64,000 nt of DNA from Micromonospora parathelypteridis. GTDB lineage: Bacteria > Actinomycetota > Actinomycetes > Mycobacteriales > Micromonosporaceae. Where the stretch lies: positions 2,418,001 to 2,482,000 of the forward strand of contig NZ_JACHDP010000001.1 of the NCBI RefSeq assembly GCF_014201145.1, written 5' to 3'. Shown piece by piece: positions 61,896 through 64,000 of this stretch; the stretch's first letter is position 1, and every line of letters starts with the position of its first letter. The position numbers were made by a program, and so were the translations under genes. The notes under the pieces were generated by a model that made no database searches, was not told the origin of the DNA, and saw only the letters and a program-made list of their open reading frames with translations.

Positions 61896-62288
61896 TCAGC
61901 GTGTCGTCCTGATGGTTGCCCGGGCCTGCGAGAGCACCTTTTCGCCCAGGCAGGTGGCGGTCACGTCGAGTCGGGTGAGGCCGTCCTCGGTCACCTCACG
62001 GACCCGCGCGGAGACCTCGATCTCGGTCCCCTGGTCATCGTCCGGGACCACCACCGGCCGGGTGAAACGAACCCCGTACTCGACCACCGCGTCCGGCGAA
62101 CCGGCCCACTCCGTGATCGCCCGCCCGACCAGCGCCATGGTGAACATGCCGTGGGCGATCACCCCGGGCAGTCCTACCTTGGTGGCGAACCTGTCGCTCC
62201 AGTGGATCGGGTTGAAGTCACCCGAGGCACCGGCATAGCGAACCAGGTCCGCGCGGGTCACTCGGAACGTCTTGGCTGGAAACTCCAT
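61896..62288 (-). CDS. hadB: (3R)-hydroxyacyl-ACP dehydratase subunit HadB (MaoC hot-dog)
   Basis: This is a 130-residue hot-dog-fold protein. The hydratase-2 catalytic motif is complete: GDFNPIHW with Asp24 and His29, followed by VIAHGMFTMALVGRAI. In mycobacteria HadB is the catalytic partner of HadA in the FAS-II dehydratase that makes long or mycolic acyl chains. In an organism without mycolates, a role in another acyl-dehydration step must be assumed. It is two nucleotides from hadA and obviously cotranscribed. Synteny with rpmG and trnW supports the name. Confidence 0.9.
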   Translation of the reverse strand: MEFPAKTFRVTRADLVRYAGASGDFNPIHWSDRFATKVGLPGVIAHGMFTMALVGRAITEWAGSPDAVVEYGVRFTRPVVVPDDDQGTEIEVSARVREVTEDGLTRLDVTATCLGEKVLSQARATIRTTR

Positions 62289-62289
62289 C

Positions 62290-62736
62290 TCAGGCCTCCC
62301 CGCGTACGACGATCTTGGACCAGACGGCGACCACCGGCTCCCCGCCGACGGTGGTCACGTCGGTGCGCGTGGTCAGGAAGCCGTGCCCGCCCCGGGTGCT
62401 GACGTCCTCGATGGTGTTGGTGCAGACCAGCTCGTCACCGGCGACCACGGGCCGGGTGTACGCGAACCGCTGGTCACCGTGCACCACCCGGCTGTAGTCG
62501 ATACCCAGGGCTGGGTCCTCGACGATCTGGCTGCTCGCGGCCATCGTGACGATCACCGGGAAGGTCGGTGGGGCCAGCAGATCGGGGTGGCCCAGCGCCT
62601 GCGCGGCCTCCAGGTCGTGATGGGCCGGGTCGGTGGCACCGATGGCGGTGGCGAACTCGCGGATCTTTTCTCGGCCCACCTGATAGGGGGCGGTCGGCGG
62701 ATAGGTCCGGCCGACGAAGGAAGGGTCCAGAGACAT
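62290..62736 (-). CDS. hadA: (3R)-hydroxyacyl-ACP dehydratase subunit HadA (MaoC N-terminal type)
   Basis: This is a 148-residue hot-dog protein starting MSLDPSFVGRTYPPTAPYQV. It has the family segments EKIREFATAIGATDPAHHDL, APPTFPVIVTMAASSQIVED and VHGDQRFAYTRPVVAGDELV. Unlike HadB it lacks a clean D-x4-H hydratase motif and would form the substrate-binding half of a HadAB heterodimer. No Shine-Dalgarno precedes the ATG, but a -10-like TAGGTT stands 6 nt upstream, so the message is probably leaderless. It lies between rpmG and hadB. Confidence 0.9.
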   Translation of the reverse strand: MSLDPSFVGRTYPPTAPYQVGREKIREFATAIGATDPAHHDLEAAQALGHPDLLAPPTFPVIVTMAASSQIVEDPALGIDYSRVVHGDQRFAYTRPVVAGDELVCTNTIEDVSTRGGHGFLTTRTDVTTVGGEPVVAVWSKIVVRGEA

Positions 62737-62742
62737 GTCGCG

Positions 62743-62748
62743 AACCTA
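62743..62748 (-). promoter_or_regulatory. -10 element of leaderless hadAB
   Basis: TAGGTT (minus strand, 62748-62743) ends 6 nt before the hadA ATG, so transcription should begin at the start codon. The -35 region is poor. Upstream it borders a large inverted repeat (62760-62773 with 62809-62822). Confidence 0.5.
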
Positions 62749-62759
62749 CACGGAAAGCA

Positions 62760-62822
62760 CAATCGCCGACCTGCTCGGCAGGCGGCGGCGTAGCCGCGCC
62801 AAACCGGTCAGATCGGCGATTG
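62760..62822. repeat. 14-bp inverted repeat upstream of hadA
   Basis: CAATCGCCGACCTG (62760-62773) and CAGATCGGCGATTG (62809-62822) are complementary except for one G-U type mismatch. The 35-nt spacer itself contains a GGCGGC/GCCGC-like stem. The repeat spans the expected upstream promoter region of hadA. It could be an operator or the loop-out of a terminator for rpmG. Confidence 0.6.
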
Positions 62823-62837
62823 GAAAGCTTCGACAGC

Positions 62838-62857
62838 GGCCGGCAGGAGAGCCGGCC
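62838..62857 (-). terminator. Hairpin after rpmG
   Basis: GGCCGGC (62838-62844) pairs with GCCGGCC (62851-62857) around AGGAGA, 5 nt after the rpmG stop on the minus strand. It probably ends the rpmG transcript before hadA. Confidence 0.5.
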
Positions 62858-62862
62858 AGCGG

Positions 62863-63030
62863 TCAGCGGGTCTCGCGGTGGACCGTGTGACGACCGTCGC
62901 GCGGGCAGAACTTCTTCAGCTCGATGCGGTCGGGGTCGTTACGGCGGTTCTTGCGCGTGATGTAGTTGCGCTCCTTGCACTCCACACACGCCAAAGTGAT
63001 CTTCGGCCGGACATCGGTAGCCTTCGCCAC
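62863..63030 (-). CDS. rpmG: 50S ribosomal protein L33 lacking the fourth zinc cysteine
   Basis: This is a 55-residue L33, read directly from the minus strand (GTG start at 63030): [55 protein letters not shown]. Cys15, Cys18 and Cys42 are present, but the fourth zinc ligand, Cys in CPRCG of most zinc-type L33, is Asp45 here (CPRDG). Zinc binding may thus be altered or lost. The rpmG-hadA-hadB-trnW-secE order matches that known from mycobacteria. Confidence 0.95.
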   Translation of the reverse strand: MAKATDVRPKITLACVECKERNYITRKNRRNDPDRIELKKFCPRDGRHTVHRETR

Positions 63031-63073
63031 GGCGGAGTGCCTTCCTCGCTAACGGAAACAACTACGACGCGCC

Positions 63074-63103
63074 AGCCTAGACGCTGACAGCGCGGACATG
63101 CAA
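63074..63103 (-). promoter_or_regulatory. rpmG promoter
   Basis: TTGCAT (63103-63098) and TAGGCT (63079-63074) on the minus strand are spaced by 18 bp, about 45 nt before the rpmG start. The -35 lies directly after the tRNA terminator hairpin. Confidence 0.65.
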
Positions 63104-63105
63104 AG

Positions 63106-63124
63106 TGGGCGCCGGAAGCGCCCA
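63106..63124 (-). terminator. Terminator of the tRNA-Thr/tRNA-Met unit
   Basis: TGGGCGC (63106-63112) pairs with GCGCCCA (63118-63124), loop CGGAA; on the minus strand it is followed by CTTTGC. It lies about 40 nt after tRNA-Met. Confidence 0.7.
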
Positions 63125-63163
63125 TTTCTTACGACCACCGGCAACGAGCCCGGAAGACGAGAG

Positions 63164-63236
63164 TAGCGGTGGCCGGACTTGAACCGGCGACACAGCGATT
63201 ATGAGCCGCTTGCTCTACCATCTGAGCTACACCGCT
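63164..63236 (-). tRNA. trnM: tRNA-Met (CAT anticodon, elongator type)
   Basis: 73 nt on the minus strand. Acceptor AGCGGTG/CACCGCT with discriminator A, anticodon loop CTCATAA (CAT) and T arm GCCGGTTCAAGTCCGGC. The paired first acceptor base and lack of three G-C pairs typical of initiator tRNA favour an elongator. No CCA is encoded. Confidence 0.95.
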
Positions 63237-63260
63237 GCGATGGGTCCAGCTGAACCCTCG

Positions 63261-63333
63261 AGCCCCCTTACGGAATCGAACCGTAGACCTTCTCCTTACC
63301 ATGGAGACGCTCTGCCGACTGAGCTAAGGGGGC
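63261..63333 (-). tRNA. trnT: tRNA-Thr (GGT anticodon)
   Basis: 73 nt on the minus strand. Acceptor GCCCCCT/AGGGGGC with discriminator T, anticodon loop ATGGTAA (GGT) on stem TCTCC/GGAGA, and T arm CTACGGTTCGATTCCGTAA. No CCA is encoded. It is 24 nt upstream of tRNA-Met in transcription order and likely cotranscribed. Confidence 0.95.
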
Positions 63334-63334
63334 C

Positions 63335-63360
63335 TGCGCGATCTCCCCGTGGGGCGCGCA
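63335..63360 (-). terminator. Possible terminator after the EAL gene
   Basis: TGCGCG (63335-63340) pairs with CGCGCA (63355-63360), and an inner CCCC/GGGG lies beside a 4-nt bulge. It is on the minus strand after the EAL-domain gene and next to tRNA-Thr. Confidence 0.4.
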
Positions 63361-63426
63361 GAAGTAAGAGTACACGGCCCGGCTCGACAGGTGAAATCGG
63401 ATCCCCGGTGATCGTCTACGCCCTGC

Positions 63427-64000
63427 TCAGGGCACGACCCGGAGGCGCGGCAGCTCCCCGTTGGAGATCGTTTCCGGCTCGACCTGGGCGCCGAACCAGG
63501 CGGCCAACCGCTCGTACGGCAGCGGCCGGCTGAACAGGAAGCCCTGCCCGATCTCACAACCGATGTCCTGGAGAAGCTCCAGGGTCAGCTCACTCTCCAC
63601 GCCCTCGGCGACCACGGCCAGGCCGAACTGCTGCGAGAGGGTCACCACGGCGTTGACGATGGCCAGGTCCCCCGGGTCGGTCGCCATGCCCTGCACGAAG
63701 GAGCGGTCGACCTTCACCTCGTGCACCGGCAGCCGGCGGAGGTGCGCCAGAGACGAGTCGCCGGTGCCGAAGTCGTCCACCGAGAGTCGGACACCGAGGT
63801 CGCGTAGCCGGCGCAGGGTCGGGATGGGCCGGTCCGTGCCGTCCAGCACGCCCGCCTCGGTGATTTCCAGGGTCAGTCGCTGCGCCGGCACCTTGTACTC
63901 GGTCAGCAACTCCTGGACCCGGTCCGGGAAGTGCTGGTCGGTGAGCGTACGGGCCGACAGGTTGACCGCGATGGGCAGCGGCTGATCGGCCAGCGCCCAG
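63427..64000 (-). CDS. EAL-domain cyclic-di-GMP phosphodiesterase (partial)
   Basis: The gene enters from the right edge of the window and stops at 63427, so only its C-terminal 190 or so residues are visible. They form most of an EAL domain: PIAVNLSARTL, LTLEITEAGVL, VRLSVDDFGTGDSSLAHLRR, VHEVKVDRSFVQGM, GLAVVAEGVESELTLELL and IGCEIGQGFLFSRPLP. The residues of NLS, ITE, DDFGTG, KVD and VAEGVE that bind metal and c-di-GMP are present, so it should be catalytically active if the missing EAL segment is intact. Sensory or GGDEF domains, if any, lie outside the window. Confidence 0.93.
   Translation of the reverse strand, partial: WALADQPLPIAVNLSARTLTDQHFPDRVQELLTEYKVPAQRLTLEITEAGVLDGTDRPIPTLRRLRDLGVRLSVDDFGTGDSSLAHLRRLPVHEVKVDRSFVQGMATDPGDLAIVNAVVTLSQQFGLAVVAEGVESELTLELLQDIGCEIGQGFLFSRPLPYERLAAWFGAQVEPETISNGELPRLRVVP

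Overview
The window looks like a chromosome segment of a high-GC actinomycete, most likely of the Micromonosporaceae (Micromonospora-like). The reasons are very high GC with strong third-position GC, many GTG and TTG starts, tRNA genes without an encoded CCA, the rpmG-hadA-hadB-trnW-secE-nusG-rplKA order known from actinobacteria, and proteins such as a DUF1707 protein and a secreted ThuA/sugar-dehydrogenase fusion. The genus is inference from gene content; no database was searched.

Layout. 1-3664 (+): the end of a luciferase-like monooxygenase gene, a cupin, and a large membrane protein with a Thr/Ala/Pro-rich repetitive tail. 3763-9778 (-): a seven-gene thiamin operon, thiE-thiO-thiS-thiG-thiE2-thiD-thiC, behind a sigma70-like promoter and a TPP riboswitch. 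The thiE Shine-Dalgarno is part of the riboswitch P1 stem. 10056-16510 (+): a 1946-residue secreted multidomain protein and a small secreted, membrane-anchored protein. 16574-17885: a membrane protein and a divergent TetR regulator sharing three copies of an operator-like repeat. 18028-23405: aldo/keto reductase, ABC-F ATPase, RsmC-like methyltransferase, a single-pass membrane protein (+) and truA.

23473-61480 (-) is almost entirely the translation and transcription core. In transcription order, from high to low coordinates, it runs secE-nusG-rplK-rplA, an ABC exporter pair, rplJ-rplL, rpoB-rpoC, two small membrane proteins, rpsL-rpsG-fusA-tuf, the S10 operon (rpsJ to rpsQ), the spc operon (rplN to secY, adk, map), a DUF1707 protein, and the alpha operon (infA, rpmJ, rpsM, rpsK, rpsD, rpoA, rplQ). 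Promoters with good -10 hexamers and 17-18 bp spacers can be read in front of rpsL, rpoB, rplJ, trnW and rpmG. Strong GC hairpins occupy most intergenic gaps. 61694-64000 (-): tRNA-Trp, the two-subunit hydroxyacyl dehydratase hadB/hadA, rpmG, tRNA-Met, tRNA-Thr and the end of an EAL-domain phosphodiesterase.

I did not find a new defence, mobile or CRISPR-like system; most of this window is conserved housekeeping DNA. The observations most worth a second look are regulatory or structural. They are a 24-bp perfect inverted repeat inside the end of thiE2; a 20-bp sequence identical in the rpsJ and rpsL leaders; the riboswitch whose P1 stem contains the ribosome binding site; a triple operator at the TetR locus; two apparently leaderless genes; hairpins inside ribosomal and RNA polymerase operons; and an L33 protein lacking its fourth zinc cysteine.
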